A stretch of 64,000 nt of DNA from Rhizobium sp. Leaf262 (GCF_001422245.1 NZ_LMMM01000016.1:133945-197944), one strand, 5' to 3'. Positions 9,355-18,003 are shown, numbered from the stretch's first letter. A program made the numbers and translations. Notes: generated by a model from the letters alone, not told the origin.

Positions 9355-10653
9355 TCAGCCAGCGGTCTTGGCAAAACGGGCCAGAAGGTCGTTGCCTTCT
9401 TTTTCGATGATCTCGAAGGCTTCCTTTGGCTGAACTTCGCCGGAGAAGATGCGGCCGTATTCACGTTCCATGATGGCGCGGATCTGCGGGTAGAAGCCGA
9501 GGCGGTAGCCCTTGGACCATTCGCCGCCTGGAAGGGAAAGCTGCTTGATGCCGACTTCGGCAACCGGCTGCTTTTCGTAATAGCCTTCCTTCTTGGTCAG
9601 CTCGTATGCGGCCTTGGTGATGGCGACGTAGCCGGTGGCCTCATGGTAGAACTTCTGGATTTCAGGCGATGTCAGGAACTGGAAGAAGTCCGCAACGCAC
9701 TTGTTTTCGGCTTCCGACTTGCCGGACATGGCAAACAGGGCAGCGCCGCCGATGAAGGAGTTGGTGCCAGCGCCCTTGATGGAGCCCCAGTAAGGAAGGA
9801 ACGTTGCCGAGAACGGCATCTGTGCCGTCTTCTGCAGGCCGCCGAAGGAGCCGGACGAACCGATCCACAGAGCAACCTTGTTTTCTTCGAATGGCTTCTG
9901 GTTATCGTTCCAGCCTGCGCCGTAATAGGCGAAGTAGCCCTGATCCTTCCAGGACTTCAGCTTTTCGAACATCATGACGAGGTTCGGGTCGGTGACCTTC
10001 AACTTGGTGTCGACAACGCTGTCGTAACCATTGTTGTTGGTGGCGAACTGAATGTTGTTGCGCGAGAAGAAGTTCTCAGTGAACTGCCATGTCAGCTGGG
10101 CCTGAACGAGCGGGATGAAACCGGCTTCCTTCAGCTTCGGTGCAGCGGCTTCAAATTCTTCCCAGGTCTTCGGTGCTTCGACACCGGCCTTTTTCAGGGC
10201 TTCGGTGTTGTAGTACATGATGGGCGCGGAAGAGTTGAACGGCATGCCGACGAACTTACCGTCAGCGGCAGCGAAGAAGCTGCGCACACCGGGAATGAAG
10301 GCTTCGCGGTCGAACTTGTAACCGGCCTTGGTGATGATGTCTTCGGCAGGAATGACAGCGCCTTTGGCATTGATGATGGTGGCGGCACCGGCATCGAAGA
10401 CCTGAAGGATGTTGGGCTGTTCGCCGGAACGGAAGGCAGCGATGCCGCTGGCCAGCGCTTCTTCATAGGTGCCCTTGGACACAGGAGTCAGCGCGCAATT
10501 GGTCTGCGCGGCGTTGAACTTCTGCGAAACTTCATTGATGACTTCACCGTTGCGACCGCCCATGCCGTGCCACCACGTAATGTTGGTTGCCGCCATGGAC
10601 GATGTCGCCGAAAATGTGATGGCCATTGCAGCCATGGAAAACTTCTTGATCAT
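9355..10653 (-). CDS. sn-glycerol-3-phosphate ABC transporter substrate-binding protein UgpB
   Basis: A 432-residue periplasmic binding protein of the family-1 (MalE-like) fold. It starts with a signal peptide MIKKFSMAAMAITFSATSSMA, followed by the mature start ATNITWWHGMGGRNGEV, which closely matches UgpB proteins (ITWWHSMGG type). The SFIGGAALFAMSGKSEAEN and GVEAPKTWEEFEAAAPKLKEAGF blocks are also typical. It is the first gene of ugpBAEC, with a candidate Pho box upstream. Confidence 0.94.
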   Translation of the reverse strand: MIKKFSMAAMAITFSATSSMAATNITWWHGMGGRNGEVINEVSQKFNAAQTNCALTPVSKGTYEEALASGIAAFRSGEQPNILQVFDAGAATIINAKGAVIPAEDIITKAGYKFDREAFIPGVRSFFAAADGKFVGMPFNSSAPIMYYNTEALKKAGVEAPKTWEEFEAAAPKLKEAGFIPLVQAQLTWQFTENFFSRNNIQFATNNNGYDSVVDTKLKVTDPNLVMMFEKLKSWKDQGYFAYYGAGWNDNQKPFEENKVALWIGSSGSFGGLQKTAQMPFSATFLPYWGSIKGAGTNSFIGGAALFAMSGKSEAENKCVADFFQFLTSPEIQKFYHEATGYVAITKAAYELTKKEGYYEKQPVAEVGIKQLSLPGGEWSKGYRLGFYPQIRAIMEREYGRIFSGEVQPKEAFEIIEKEGNDLLARFAKTAG

Positions 10654-10718
10654 GGTTTCGATCCTTTACCGCCCTTGTTTGGGTGAGGATGCGAATAGGC
10701 TCCTTCGATGACGGGCCT

Positions 10719-10736
10719 TTTACAGTTTTATGGCAG
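10719..10736 (-). promoter_or_regulatory. Candidate Pho box upstream of ugpB
   Basis: On the minus strand the sequence reads CTGCCAT-AAAA-CTGTAAA, two 7-base half-sites 4 bp apart. This matches the PhoB consensus CTGTCAT-N4-CTGTCAT at 11 of 14 defined positions. It lies 66 bp before the ugpB start. ugp operons are classic PhoB targets under phosphate starvation, so context and motif agree. Confidence 0.6.
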
Positions 10737-10781
10737 ATTTGTTACGGTACAAGCTGATCAATCGTCCCGCCCCGGATCGAC

Positions 10782-11354
10782 TCAACCGGGAGTATCCGAG
10801 CGCTTGCGACCGACCTGTCGCGCCGGGTTTCCAGCAACAGTATGGCCGGGTGCCACGTCCTTCGTCACGACAGAACCTGCGCCGACGATCGCGCCGGGTC
10901 CAATGGTGATGCCGGGCAGGATGATGGCACCACCGCCGATCCAGGCGTTGGCACCGATGGTGACCGGCTTTGCGATCTCGATACCTTCTGCGCGGAGCGG
11001 CGGATCTCTGTGATGATCGGCGCAGTAGATCTGCACGCCGGGGCCGAGCATCACGCCATCGCCGATGTCGACGGGAGCGGAATCCAGAATGACGCAGCCT
11101 GCGTTGAGGTAAACGTTTTTGCCCAGCCTGATGTTGAAGCCGTAGCTGCAATGGAATGGCGCTTCGATGAAGACGCCTTCCGCCACCGAAGCGAAAAGGG
11201 AGCGCAACAGCGGTGCCATGGCTGCGCGGGTATCCGGCGGCATGGTGGCATGCTGGTGGACAGCGCGTCGCGCGGTGGCGCGCAGAGCATCGAGTTCATC
11301 GTCGAGACAGCAATACCAGTCTCCAGCAGCCATCTTCTCCCGCTCGCTGCGCAT
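10782..11354 (-). CDS. Sugar O-acetyltransferase (Maa/NodL-type, left-handed beta-helix)
   Basis: A 190-residue acetyltransferase. An N-terminal maltose-acetyltransferase helical region is followed by hexapeptide repeats from about residue 85, including IGDGVMLGPGVQI, the catalytic-His segment YCADHHRD, IGANAWIGGGAIILPGITIG and the closing IVGAGSVVTKDVAPGHTVAGNPAR. Such enzymes transfer acetyl from acetyl-CoA to sugar hydroxyls; NodL and maltose/galactoside acetyltransferases are the closest types. The substrate here is unknown. It ends 128 bp before the ugpB start. Confidence 0.85.
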   Translation of the reverse strand: MRSEREKMAAGDWYCCLDDELDALRATARRAVHQHATMPPDTRAAMAPLLRSLFASVAEGVFIEAPFHCSYGFNIRLGKNVYLNAGCVILDSAPVDIGDGVMLGPGVQIYCADHHRDPPLRAEGIEIAKPVTIGANAWIGGGAIILPGITIGPGAIVGAGSVVTKDVAPGHTVAGNPARQVGRKRSDTPG

Positions 11355-11365
11355 CAGCTACCCTT

Positions 11366-11734
11366 TCAGAAGGCATCAATGAAATGTTTGGGAATGCGGC
11401 GCGGCAGGACCGCGACGATATCGAAGCGCGATGAGAGGAGCGCGGCATCCTTACGGCGCGACAGCCAGAGGTCTGCGGCGGCGCGGATGCGATGTTGCGA
11501 TGCGTGGCTGACGGCGTCGACCGCACCTGTTGCAGTTGCCCGCGCCTTGACCTCAACGAAAGCGATGACATTGTTTTTGCGGGCGATGAGGTCGATCTCG
11601 CCAAGCGGCGTGCGGTGGCGCAGAGCGAGAATGCGGTAGCCCTTAAGCATAAGATAAAGGGCTGCCCAGTATTCCGCTGCATGGCCGCGCCGTTCGGCCT
11701 TGCGTCTTTGCCCCGTTCGCCCCTCAGCCGCCAT
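11366..11734 (-). CDS. YraN family (UPF0102) endonuclease-like protein
   Basis: A 122-residue protein of the UPF0102/YraN family, which has a restriction-endonuclease-like fold. Family marks are the N-terminal [19 protein letters not shown], the core [21 protein letters not shown] (D and E-x-K typical of PD-(D/E)xK folds, about 46-66) and a C-terminal FDIVAVLP. The biological role is unknown. It overlaps the end of rsmI by 11 bp on the same strand, the usual rsmI-yraN pairing. Confidence 0.9.
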   Translation of the reverse strand: MAAEGRTGQRRKAERRGHAAEYWAALYLMLKGYRILALRHRTPLGEIDLIARKNNVIAFVEVKARATATGAVDAVSHASQHRIRAAADLWLSRRKDAALLSSRFDIVAVLPRRIPKHFIDAF

Positions 11735-12662
11735 CGCTGCCCTTCATGTCCAGCAAGCGCTGGTAGAGTTCCTTGCGCGGCAGGCCGGTGAGCTTTGCCG
11801 CCTCCCCTGCCGCCTTGGCGGCGGACATGGTGGAAACGAGGTCCTTCAACAGCTTTTCGACATCTTCCATATCGGGAATTTCATCATAGGAAGGTGGCTC
11901 GATGAGGAGCACGATCTCGCCTTTGACGATGCGGTCTTCATTGTAGAATTCCGTGAGTTCACCCAGCGTGCCGCGACGAAATTCCTCGAAGGTCTTGGTG
12001 AGTTCCCGGCACACGACGGCGCGGCGGTTCGGGCCAAGCACTTCGCAGGCAACCTTGATTGTGGCGCAGATGCGGTGCGGGGATTCGAAGAACATCATGG
12101 TGGCCGGGATCTTCGACAGGTCCGAGAAGCGGTCGCGCTTGCCCTTGTCCTTGACGGGCAGGAAGCCTGCAAACATGAAGGCATCGCTCGGCATGCCCGA
12201 GCCGACAAGGGCTGCAAGCGGTGCAGACGCACCGGGGATGGGGACGACGCGGTGGCCTGCGTCCAGCGCCATCTGGCCCAGGCGATAGCCGGGGTCCGAC
12301 ACCAGCGGCGTTCCTGCATCCGATACCAGCGCCACGGATTTTCCGGCGTCGAGTGCGGCGATGAGCTTGGGGCCAGCCTCTTCGGCATTGTGTTCGTGAT
12401 AGGAATAGGGCCGGTTGCGGATGCCGTAACGGTCGAGCAAAATGCGGGTGACGCGCGTGTCCTCGCAGGCCAGCACATCGGCTGACGCCAGCGTTTCCAG
12501 CGCCCGCACGGTGATATCGCCCAGATTGCCGATGGGGGTCGCCACCAGATAGAGCGCTACCTCTATCGGCCGGGCCGGTATGGTATGGCCGCCAACCTTG
12601 AAGCCCCGCCCGTTGCCATCAGGGCCTTCCACGTTCTCACCAACAGGTGCTTCATCTGTCAC
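11724..12662 (-). CDS. 16S rRNA (cytidine(1402)-2'-O)-methyltransferase
   Basis: A tetrapyrrole-methylase-fold enzyme that 2'-O-methylates C1402 in the decoding centre of 16S rRNA. Motifs are [55 protein letters not shown] and [16 protein letters not shown]. The frame is open to 12860. I set the start at the GTG at 12662 ([13 protein letters not shown]), with a purine-rich GGGAATGAAG upstream, because residues before it have no family character. A start further upstream, or at a later codon, cannot be excluded. Confidence 0.88.
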   Translation of the reverse strand: MTDEAPVGENVEGPDGNGRGFKVGGHTIPARPIEVALYLVATPIGNLGDITVRALETLASADVLACEDTRVTRILLDRYGIRNRPYSYHEHNAEEAGPKLIAALDAGKSVALVSDAGTPLVSDPGYRLGQMALDAGHRVVPIPGASAPLAALVGSGMPSDAFMFAGFLPVKDKGKRDRFSDLSKIPATMMFFESPHRICATIKVACEVLGPNRRAVVCRELTKTFEEFRRGTLGELTEFYNEDRIVKGEIVLLIEPPSYDEIPDMEDVEKLLKDLVSTMSAAKAAGEAAKLTGLPRKELYQRLLDMKGSDGG

Positions 12663-12916
12663 TGCTTCATTCCCGTCATGTCTATGCCAAGCCTTTATGG
12701 GCAAGACGACGCCCGTGAACAAGGGCAGTTCTGGCATGCCGGGCTGTGGACCGTGTTGTATTGCGTGGAAATACGGGAATGAAGTGGTATGGCCTCTTGC
12801 ATTTTCCTCGATAACTCTGCCATTTTGCCCGTCCACATTATCCGGCTCCCAGCCGGACAAGACTATCTTGGCGAGCCGAATGATACGGTTCGCAACGGTT
12901 GAAAGCGGTAGTGTCC

Positions 12917-14035
12917 ATGCGTATTACTCTCGAGCGGTCGAACCTTCTGAAATCGCTGAACCACGTTCATCGCGTGGTGGAACGGCGCAACACGATCCCT
13001 ATTCTCTCCAACGTGCTGCTGCGCGCATCCGACGCCAAGCTCGACATGAAGGCGACCGACCTCGATCTCGAGATCACCGAGGCCACACCGGCCATGGTGG
13101 AACAGGCGGGCTCCACCACCGTGCCTGCGCATCTGCTCTATGAAATCGTGCGCAAGCTGCCCGACGGCTCGGAAGTGCTTCTGGCGACCAACCCTGACGG
13201 TTCGAGCATGACGGTTGCCTCCGGTCGTTCGAAGTTCTCGTTGCAGTGCCTGCCGGAAACCGACTTTCCCGACCTGACGGCGGGCACGTTCAGCCACAGC
13301 TTCAAGCTGAAGGCAGCCGATCTGAAGATGCTGATCGACCGCACGCAGTTTGCGATCTCGACCGAAGAGACGCGTTATTACCTCAACGGCATTTTCTTCC
13401 ACACCATCGAAAGCGACAATGACCTTAAGCTGCGCGCCGTAGCAACCGACGGTCACCGTTTGGCGCGCGCCGATGTGAAGGCGCCCTCGGGTTCGGAAGG
13501 CATGCCGGGCATCATCATTCCGCGCAAGACCGTTGGCGAATTGCAGAAGCTGGTCGACAATCCCGAGCTGGAAGTGACCGTTGAGGTCTCCGACGCCAAG
13601 ATCCGCATGACCATCGGCGACATCGTCATGACCTCCAAGCTGATCGACGGAACGTTCCCGGATTACCAGCGCGTGATCCCGACTGGCAACGACAAGGAAA
13701 TGCGCGTCGATTGCCAGTCCTTCGCCAAGGCGGTTGACCGCGTTTCGACGATTTCGTCCGAGCGTGGCCGTGCGGTTAAGCTTGCGATTACAGAAGGACA
13801 ACTGACGCTGACCGTCAACAACCCGGATTCGGGCAGTGCGACGGAAGAAGTGGCCGTGGGCTACGAGCATGACGGCATGGAAATCGGCTTCAATGCCAAG
13901 TACCTGCTGGATATCACCGCGCAGCTTTCCGGAGAAGACGCGATCTTTCTTCTGGCCGATGCCGGGTCTCCGACACTGGTGCGCGACACGGCAGGCGACG
14001 ACGCGCTTTACGTGCTGATGCCGATGCGCGTTTAG
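12917..14035 (+). CDS. DNA polymerase III subunit beta (sliding clamp)
   Basis: A 372-residue clamp that dimerises into a ring tethering Pol III to DNA. Three similar clamp domains are visible, opening with MRITLERSNLLKSLNHVHRV and including ILSNVLLRA, ATDGHRLA and FPDYQRVIP. The C terminus YVLMPMRV supplies the conserved hydrophobic pocket contacts. The start is the ATG giving MRITLE; an upstream in-frame alternative would add 6 residues. It is not beside dnaA in this window. A strong terminator follows. Confidence 0.96.
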   Translation: MRITLERSNLLKSLNHVHRVVERRNTIPILSNVLLRASDAKLDMKATDLDLEITEATPAMVEQAGSTTVPAHLLYEIVRKLPDGSEVLLATNPDGSSMTVASGRSKFSLQCLPETDFPDLTAGTFSHSFKLKAADLKMLIDRTQFAISTEETRYYLNGIFFHTIESDNDLKLRAVATDGHRLARADVKAPSGSEGMPGIIIPRKTVGELQKLVDNPELEVTVEVSDAKIRMTIGDIVMTSKLIDGTFPDYQRVIPTGNDKEMRVDCQSFAKAVDRVSTISSERGRAVKLAITEGQLTLTVNNPDSGSATEEVAVGYEHDGMEIGFNAKYLLDITAQLSGEDAIFLLADAGSPTLVRDTAGDDALYVLMPMRV

Positions 14036-14061
14036 GACGCTCCCATCTTAGAAAAATGCAG

Positions 14062-14092
14062 AATGCCGGTGACACCCTCACCGGCATTTTTG
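14062..14092 (+). terminator. Rho-independent terminator of dnaN
   Basis: Perfect 11-bp arms, AATGCCGGTGA and TCACCGGCATT, with the loop CACCC, followed by TTTTG. It begins 27 bp after the dnaN stop. Confidence 0.85.
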
Positions 14093-14160
14093 TTTGCAGA
14101 TTTTTTATAGTTTGTTAAGATTTTCCAGTTGCGACATTTTTCATTGTCTTTACGACGAAG

Positions 14161-14201
14161 CGAAACAACATATCGCCATAGTTTCAACAAATGTTGTTTC
14201 G
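14161..14201. promoter_or_regulatory. 11-bp inverted repeat just upstream of pmtA
   Basis: CGAAACAACAT (14161-14171) and ATGTTGTTTCG (14191-14201) are perfect reverse complements separated by 19 bases. The right arm ends 21 bp before the pmtA start, close to a GAGGGGAC ribosome site. It could be a repressor operator or a hairpin in the 5' leader. Confidence 0.6.
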
Positions 14202-14222
14202 ACGTGAACAGAGGGGACGCGG

Positions 14223-14816
14223 ATGGGACTGAGCCTGAAAGAGCGCTTCGGCAGAAAATTCGAAGAGGAAATCCGTTTCTTCAAGGGAATGGTGAACCAG
14301 CCGAAGAAGGTGGGCGCCATCGTTCCGACCTCTGGCGTGACCGCGCGGCGCATGGCGAGTGTCATCACCCCGCAATCGGGCCTTCCCGTGCTGGAACTGG
14401 GACCGGGCACAGGCTGCATAACCAAGGCTATTCTCGGACGCGGCGTGAAGCCGGAAAACATTACAGCCATCGAATATTCGACTGATTTCTACCAGCAGCT
14501 TCTGCGTAGCTATCCCGGCGTCAACTTCATCAATGGCGACGCCTTCGATCTGGACAAGACGCTGGGTGCGCAGAAGGACCAGATGTTCGATTGCGTCATC
14601 TCCGCCGTGCCGATGCTGAATTTCCCGATGGCAGCGCGTATCAACTTGCTGGACGAGTTATTGAAGCGCGTTCCGCATGGCCGCCCGGTCATTCAGATTT
14701 CCTACGGTCCGGTATCGCCTATCGTTGCCCAGCCGCACCTTTACCACATCCGCCATTTCGACTTTGTGGTGCGCAACATTCCACCGGCCCAACTGTGGAC
14801 CTATACCCGCGCCTGA
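14223..14816 (+). CDS. Phospholipid N-methyltransferase PmtA
   Basis: A 197-residue SAM-dependent enzyme that methylates phosphatidylethanolamine stepwise to phosphatidylcholine at the inner membrane. The amphipathic N terminus MGLSLKERFGRKFEEEIRFFKGMV matches the membrane-binding helix known for Agrobacterium PmtA. The SAM motif is VLELGPGTGCITKAIL (about 58-73), followed by ITAIEYSTDF. The length equals the Agrobacterium/Sinorhizobium-type enzyme (about 199). An 11-bp inverted repeat precedes it. Confidence 0.93.
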   Translation: MGLSLKERFGRKFEEEIRFFKGMVNQPKKVGAIVPTSGVTARRMASVITPQSGLPVLELGPGTGCITKAILGRGVKPENITAIEYSTDFYQQLLRSYPGVNFINGDAFDLDKTLGAQKDQMFDCVISAVPMLNFPMAARINLLDELLKRVPHGRPVIQISYGPVSPIVAQPHLYHIRHFDFVVRNIPPAQLWTYTRA

Positions 14817-14831
14817 GCTAGTCTTTCGCGC

Positions 14832-15422
14832 ATGTACGCGCTTTACATCACCCATCCGCAGGTTCGGATCGAGGCCAATGTGTCGGTTCCCGACTGGTCT
14901 CTTTCCGACATCGGTGCGCAGCGCGTTCGCAGGGCTGCCGCCTTTCCCTGGGCCAAGGCATTGCGGCGCATCGTTTCCAGCAGCGAGAAAAAGGCCGTTG
15001 AAACGGCACGGATTTTGGCGCGCGCCGCTGGTGTCGAGGTCGAGACCGCTGCCGACATGCACGAGAATGACCGGAGTGCCACCGGATTTCTTCCGCCCGA
15101 TGAGTTCGAACGCGCCGCAGACTGCTTCTTTGCCCACCCGCAGGCAAGCTACAAGGGTTGGGAGACGGCAGTGGATGCGCAAAGGCGGATCGTCGGTGCC
15201 ATCGAGGCCGTTCTCGCCAGCCACGATCCGGCGGAACCCATTGCCTTTACCGGCCACGGCGCGGTCGGGACGCTGCTGAAATCACACCTTGCGCATGACG
15301 TCATCAGCCGCCGCGGCGACCAGCCCGTCGGCGGTGGTAATATCTTCTGTTTTACTCTTGCAGACCGCAGCCTCACATGCGACTGGACGGCAATGGAAAC
15401 TTGGCAGGGGATGATGAAATGA
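14832..15422 (+). CDS. Histidine phosphatase family protein with altered RHG motif
   Basis: A 196-residue protein of the phosphoglycerate-mutase/SixA fold. The usual LxRHGE start is replaced by LYITHPQV (about 4-11): the catalytic His position is kept but the preceding Arg is Thr. The second histidine motif is present as [11 protein letters not shown] (about 138-148), and the [11 protein letters not shown] segment aligns with the family's S-x-x-x-R-A-x-x-T-A block with Lys for Arg. Activity is uncertain. It starts 15 bp after pmtA and its stop overlaps the pyrF start. Confidence 0.8.
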   Translation: MYALYITHPQVRIEANVSVPDWSLSDIGAQRVRRAAAFPWAKALRRIVSSSEKKAVETARILARAAGVEVETAADMHENDRSATGFLPPDEFERAADCFFAHPQASYKGWETAVDAQRRIVGAIEAVLASHDPAEPIAFTGHGAVGTLLKSHLAHDVISRRGDQPVGGGNIFCFTLADRSLTCDWTAMETWQGMMK

Positions 15423-16111
15423 CCGCACGCGAGCGCCTGATCGTCGGGCTTGATCTTCCAACCGTGGCTGAGGCCGAAAACATCGTCAACGCATTGGGCG
15501 ACGATGTTCTTTTCTACAAGATCGGCCATCAACTGGCCTTTGCCGGTGGGCTTGAGTTCGCCAGAGAACTGGCCGCAAGCGGCAAGAAAATCTTCCTCGA
15601 CATGAAGCTTCTCGACATTGACAACACGGTGGCGTCCGGCGTGGAAAACATTGCCAAAATGGGCATGACCATGCTGACGCTGCACGCCTACCCCAAGGCG
15701 ATGCGGGCGGCAGTGAAGGCGGCGGAAGGCTCTGGGCTTTGCCTGCTGGGCGTGACGGTGCTGACTTCCATGGATGATGCCGATCTGGTGGAGGCCGGAT
15801 ATCAGGGCGACGCACGCTCGCTGGTGCTGAAACGGGCAGCTCAAGCGCGGGATGCGGGCATGGGCGGCATCGTCTGCTCTGCGGAAGAATCCGCCGCCGT
15901 GCGTGAAATCGTTGGCGCGGACATGGCGGTCGTGACCCCCGGCATTCGCCCCACCGGCGGCGATGCGGGCGACCAGAAACGGGTGGTTACCCCGTTCGAT
16001 GCGATCAAGGCAGGCTCCAGTCATCTGGTCGTGGGCCGCCCCGTCGTCAAGGCGGCGGATCCAAAGGCTGCTGCGCGCGCCATTCTGGATGAAATGTCAA
16101 AGGCAATCTGA
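15419..16111 (+). CDS. Orotidine 5'-phosphate decarboxylase
   Basis: A 230-residue TIM-barrel enzyme that decarboxylates OMP to UMP, the last step of de novo pyrimidine synthesis. Active-site blocks are LIVGLDLPT (about 6-14), the D-x-K-x-x-D signature [12 protein letters not shown] (about 60-71) and [11 protein letters not shown] with the phosphate-binding [10 protein letters not shown]. The start ATG overlaps the previous stop (ATGA), so the two are translationally coupled. Confidence 0.95.
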   Translation: MTARERLIVGLDLPTVAEAENIVNALGDDVLFYKIGHQLAFAGGLEFARELAASGKKIFLDMKLLDIDNTVASGVENIAKMGMTMLTLHAYPKAMRAAVKAAEGSGLCLLGVTVLTSMDDADLVEAGYQGDARSLVLKRAAQARDAGMGGIVCSAEESAAVREIVGADMAVVTPGIRPTGGDAGDQKRVVTPFDAIKAGSSHLVVGRPVVKAADPKAAARAILDEMSKAI

Positions 16112-16122
16112 GAGGAGATATC

Positions 16123-16410
16123 ATGGCCAAGGGTTACTGGATTGCACAGGTGGATGTGCGCGATGCCGAGCGTTACAAGGACTATATCTCCACCGCAAAA
16201 CCGGCCTTCGAACGCTACGGTGCAAATTTTCTGGCGCGTGGCGGTTCCGTGACGCAGCTCGAAGGCAAGGGCCGGGCGCGCAATGTCGTCATCGAATTTC
16301 CATCGATGCAGCATGCACTCGACTGCTACAATTCGGAAGAATACCAACAGGCACTGAAAATCCGCAAGGAAGTGGCCGATACCGAACTAATGATCATGGA
16401 CGGCGTTTGA
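16123..16410 (+). CDS. DUF1330 domain-containing protein
   Basis: A 95-residue ferredoxin-like-fold protein with the DUF1330 pattern: MAKGYWIAQVDVRDAERYKDYI, then PAFERYGANFLARGG, RNVVIEFPSMQHALDCYNSEEYQ and a short C-terminal strand. The function of the family is not established. It begins 11 bp after pyrF behind a GAGAGGAGA ribosome site, so it is probably cotranscribed. Confidence 0.88.
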   Translation: MAKGYWIAQVDVRDAERYKDYISTAKPAFERYGANFLARGGSVTQLEGKGRARNVVIEFPSMQHALDCYNSEEYQQALKIRKEVADTELMIMDGV

Positions 16411-16527
16411 TCATCGTCAAGCATCCGTTCATTCTGGTTTAGAGCGGATGCTGTTCTCTCTTCCCGTTGTCCCGGCTTTGAGCTAAGAGACGGAAACGCT
16501 ATATTCAACGCTTCGCAGGAGCCTCCC

Positions 16528-17508
16528 ATGCCATTGGCCAACCTCCCCCCTCTCGTCACCGTTTTTGGCGGTTCGGGCTTCGTCGGACGGCATGTGGTGC
16601 GGTTCCTTGCAAAGCGCGGTTACCGCATTCGCGTCGCCGTTCGTCGCCCTGATCTGGCGGGCTTCTTGCAGCCGCTGGGTAATGTCGGGCAAATCTCCTT
16701 TGCGCAGGCCAACCTGCGCTATAAGGATTCCGTCAACAAGGCCGTTGAAGGTGCGGACCATGTGGTCAACTGTGTTGGCATTCTGTTCGAAAGCGGTCGC
16801 AACACATTCGACGCCGTACAGGAATTCGGTGCACGTGCCGTGGCGGAAGCCGCCAAGAATGCCGGTGCGACGCTGACGCATATTTCCGCCATCGGTGCCG
16901 ACGCAAACTCGTCTGTCGGCTACGCCCGCACCAAGGGCCGCGCCGAAGCTGCCATCCGCTCCGTTTTGCCGGATGCCATCATTCTGCGCCCTTCGATCGT
17001 TTTCGGACCGGAAGACGATTTCTTCAACAAGTTTGCGGGTATGGCACAGCGTCTGCCGTTCCTGCCGCTGATCGGCGGCGGCCACACCAAATTCCAGCCG
17101 GTTTACGTGGAAGACGTGGCTGAAGTCGTTGCCCGCAGCGTCGATGGCGCGTTGAAACCGGGTGCGACGTATGAACTGGGCGGTCAGGACGTCATGACGT
17201 TCCGTGACTGTCTCGAGGCGGTTCTGGCTGCCACCTATCGTCAGCGCCCGCTGGTCAACCTGCCGTTTGGTATTGCCTCGATGATGGGCAAGATTGCCTC
17301 GATGGTGCCGCTGATCACACCGCCTTTGACATCCGATCAAGTCACCATGCTGCGAAACGACAATGTCGTGTCTTCAGAAGCGGCAAATTCCGGGTTGACG
17401 CTCGATGGTCTGGGCATCACGCCGGTACGCGTCGCATCCGTTCTGCCATCCTATATGGTGAGCTACCGTACGCACGGACAATTCAGCAATGCGGGCAAGG
17501 CTGCTTGA
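16528..17508 (+). CDS. NDUFA9-like SDR (complex I subunit family) oxidoreductase
   Basis: A 326-residue atypical short-chain dehydrogenase. It has an N-terminal NAD(P) Rossmann motif VFGGSGFVGRHVVRFLAKRGYRI (about 11-33) and the ISAIGADANSSVGYARTKGRAEAAIR stretch with Y-x-x-x-K-like spacing. The 'complex I NDUFA9 subunit family' label rests on overall resemblance to the mitochondrial accessory subunit; in bacteria these may act in quinone biology. It is monocistronic, ending at a strong terminator. Confidence 0.85.
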   Translation: MPLANLPPLVTVFGGSGFVGRHVVRFLAKRGYRIRVAVRRPDLAGFLQPLGNVGQISFAQANLRYKDSVNKAVEGADHVVNCVGILFESGRNTFDAVQEFGARAVAEAAKNAGATLTHISAIGADANSSVGYARTKGRAEAAIRSVLPDAIILRPSIVFGPEDDFFNKFAGMAQRLPFLPLIGGGHTKFQPVYVEDVAEVVARSVDGALKPGATYELGGQDVMTFRDCLEAVLAATYRQRPLVNLPFGIASMMGKIASMVPLITPPLTSDQVTMLRNDNVVSSEAANSGLTLDGLGITPVRVASVLPSYMVSYRTHGQFSNAGKAA

Positions 17509-17531
17509 GCTTTTATCGTCTTTCCGTGCGG

Positions 17532-17552
17532 AAAAGCGGCATCCGCTTTTTC
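17532..17552 (+). terminator. Terminator after the NDUFA9-like gene
   Basis: AAAAGCGG and CCGCTTTT around a CAT loop, followed by further T residues, 24 bp after the stop. Confidence 0.8.
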
Positions 17553-17847
17553 GTGAAATGCTTTTGAATTAGGCGTGCAACCAAATTCAAACTCGTGAGT
17601 TATGCACCCAACGGGCAGCGATCAAGTTCGCTGCCTTTTCGTTTGTATGTGGGGGCACATCATGAAAACAGCAGATCATCGTCGCAAGCGTGGCACAAGG
17701 GCAACTGTGGACAAGAGTTCGCATTAACCCGGTGTTCAGCAAGGTCCTTTATTGCTAAACGCCACATCCTACACACAATCCAGAACCTAAAAATCATCGT
17801 GCGACGGCTTGGGTCGTTGCGGTCATCGTCTGAAAGGCAAATATAAA
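17552..17847 (+). other. Gene-free gap containing an orphan terminator
   Basis: Only a weak GTG-started frame is present, with no family features. At 17614-17639 there is a clean terminator (GGCAGCGA, loop TCAAGT, TCGCTGCC, then TTTTC) with no gene in front of it. This suggests a short untranslated transcript ending near 17640. No promoter is obvious. Confidence 0.4.
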
Positions 17848-18003
17848 ATGGGCAAGTCTATCGCACTCTTTTTTGCGTGTGCGGCGTTGGTTGTTCTGGC
17901 AGGTTCGTTCATGGCGCCGGGCACGGTTGCAGCTGGCAAGACCGGTTGTTCGCCAGCCTATGGCGTCGATCCATGCGCAACGAGTTCGATCTCGGCAAAC
18001 TGA
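17848..18003 (+). CDS. Small secreted peptide, 51 residues, unknown function
   Basis: MGKSIALFFACAALVVLAGS begins a textbook signal peptide (positive residue, hydrophobic core, likely cleavage after VAA near residue 29). This leaves a mature peptide of about 22 residues, GKTGCSPAYGVDPCATSSIS..., with two cysteines nine residues apart. It is preceded by AAAGGCAAAT as a ribosome site and followed by a terminator, so it looks like an independent unit. I do not recognise the family. Confidence 0.65.
   Translation: MGKSIALFFACAALVVLAGSFMAPGTVAAGKTGCSPAYGVDPCATSSISAN

Noticed and set aside
12663-12860. N-terminal extension of rsmI
   Set aside because: The extra 66 residues have no resemblance to RsmI and extend into the divergent dnaN promoter region; a GTG at 12662 is more plausible.
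17595-17846. 83-codon GTG-started frame in the gap before the secreted peptide
   Set aside because: It contains a terminator hairpin, lacks a ribosome site and has unremarkable composition.
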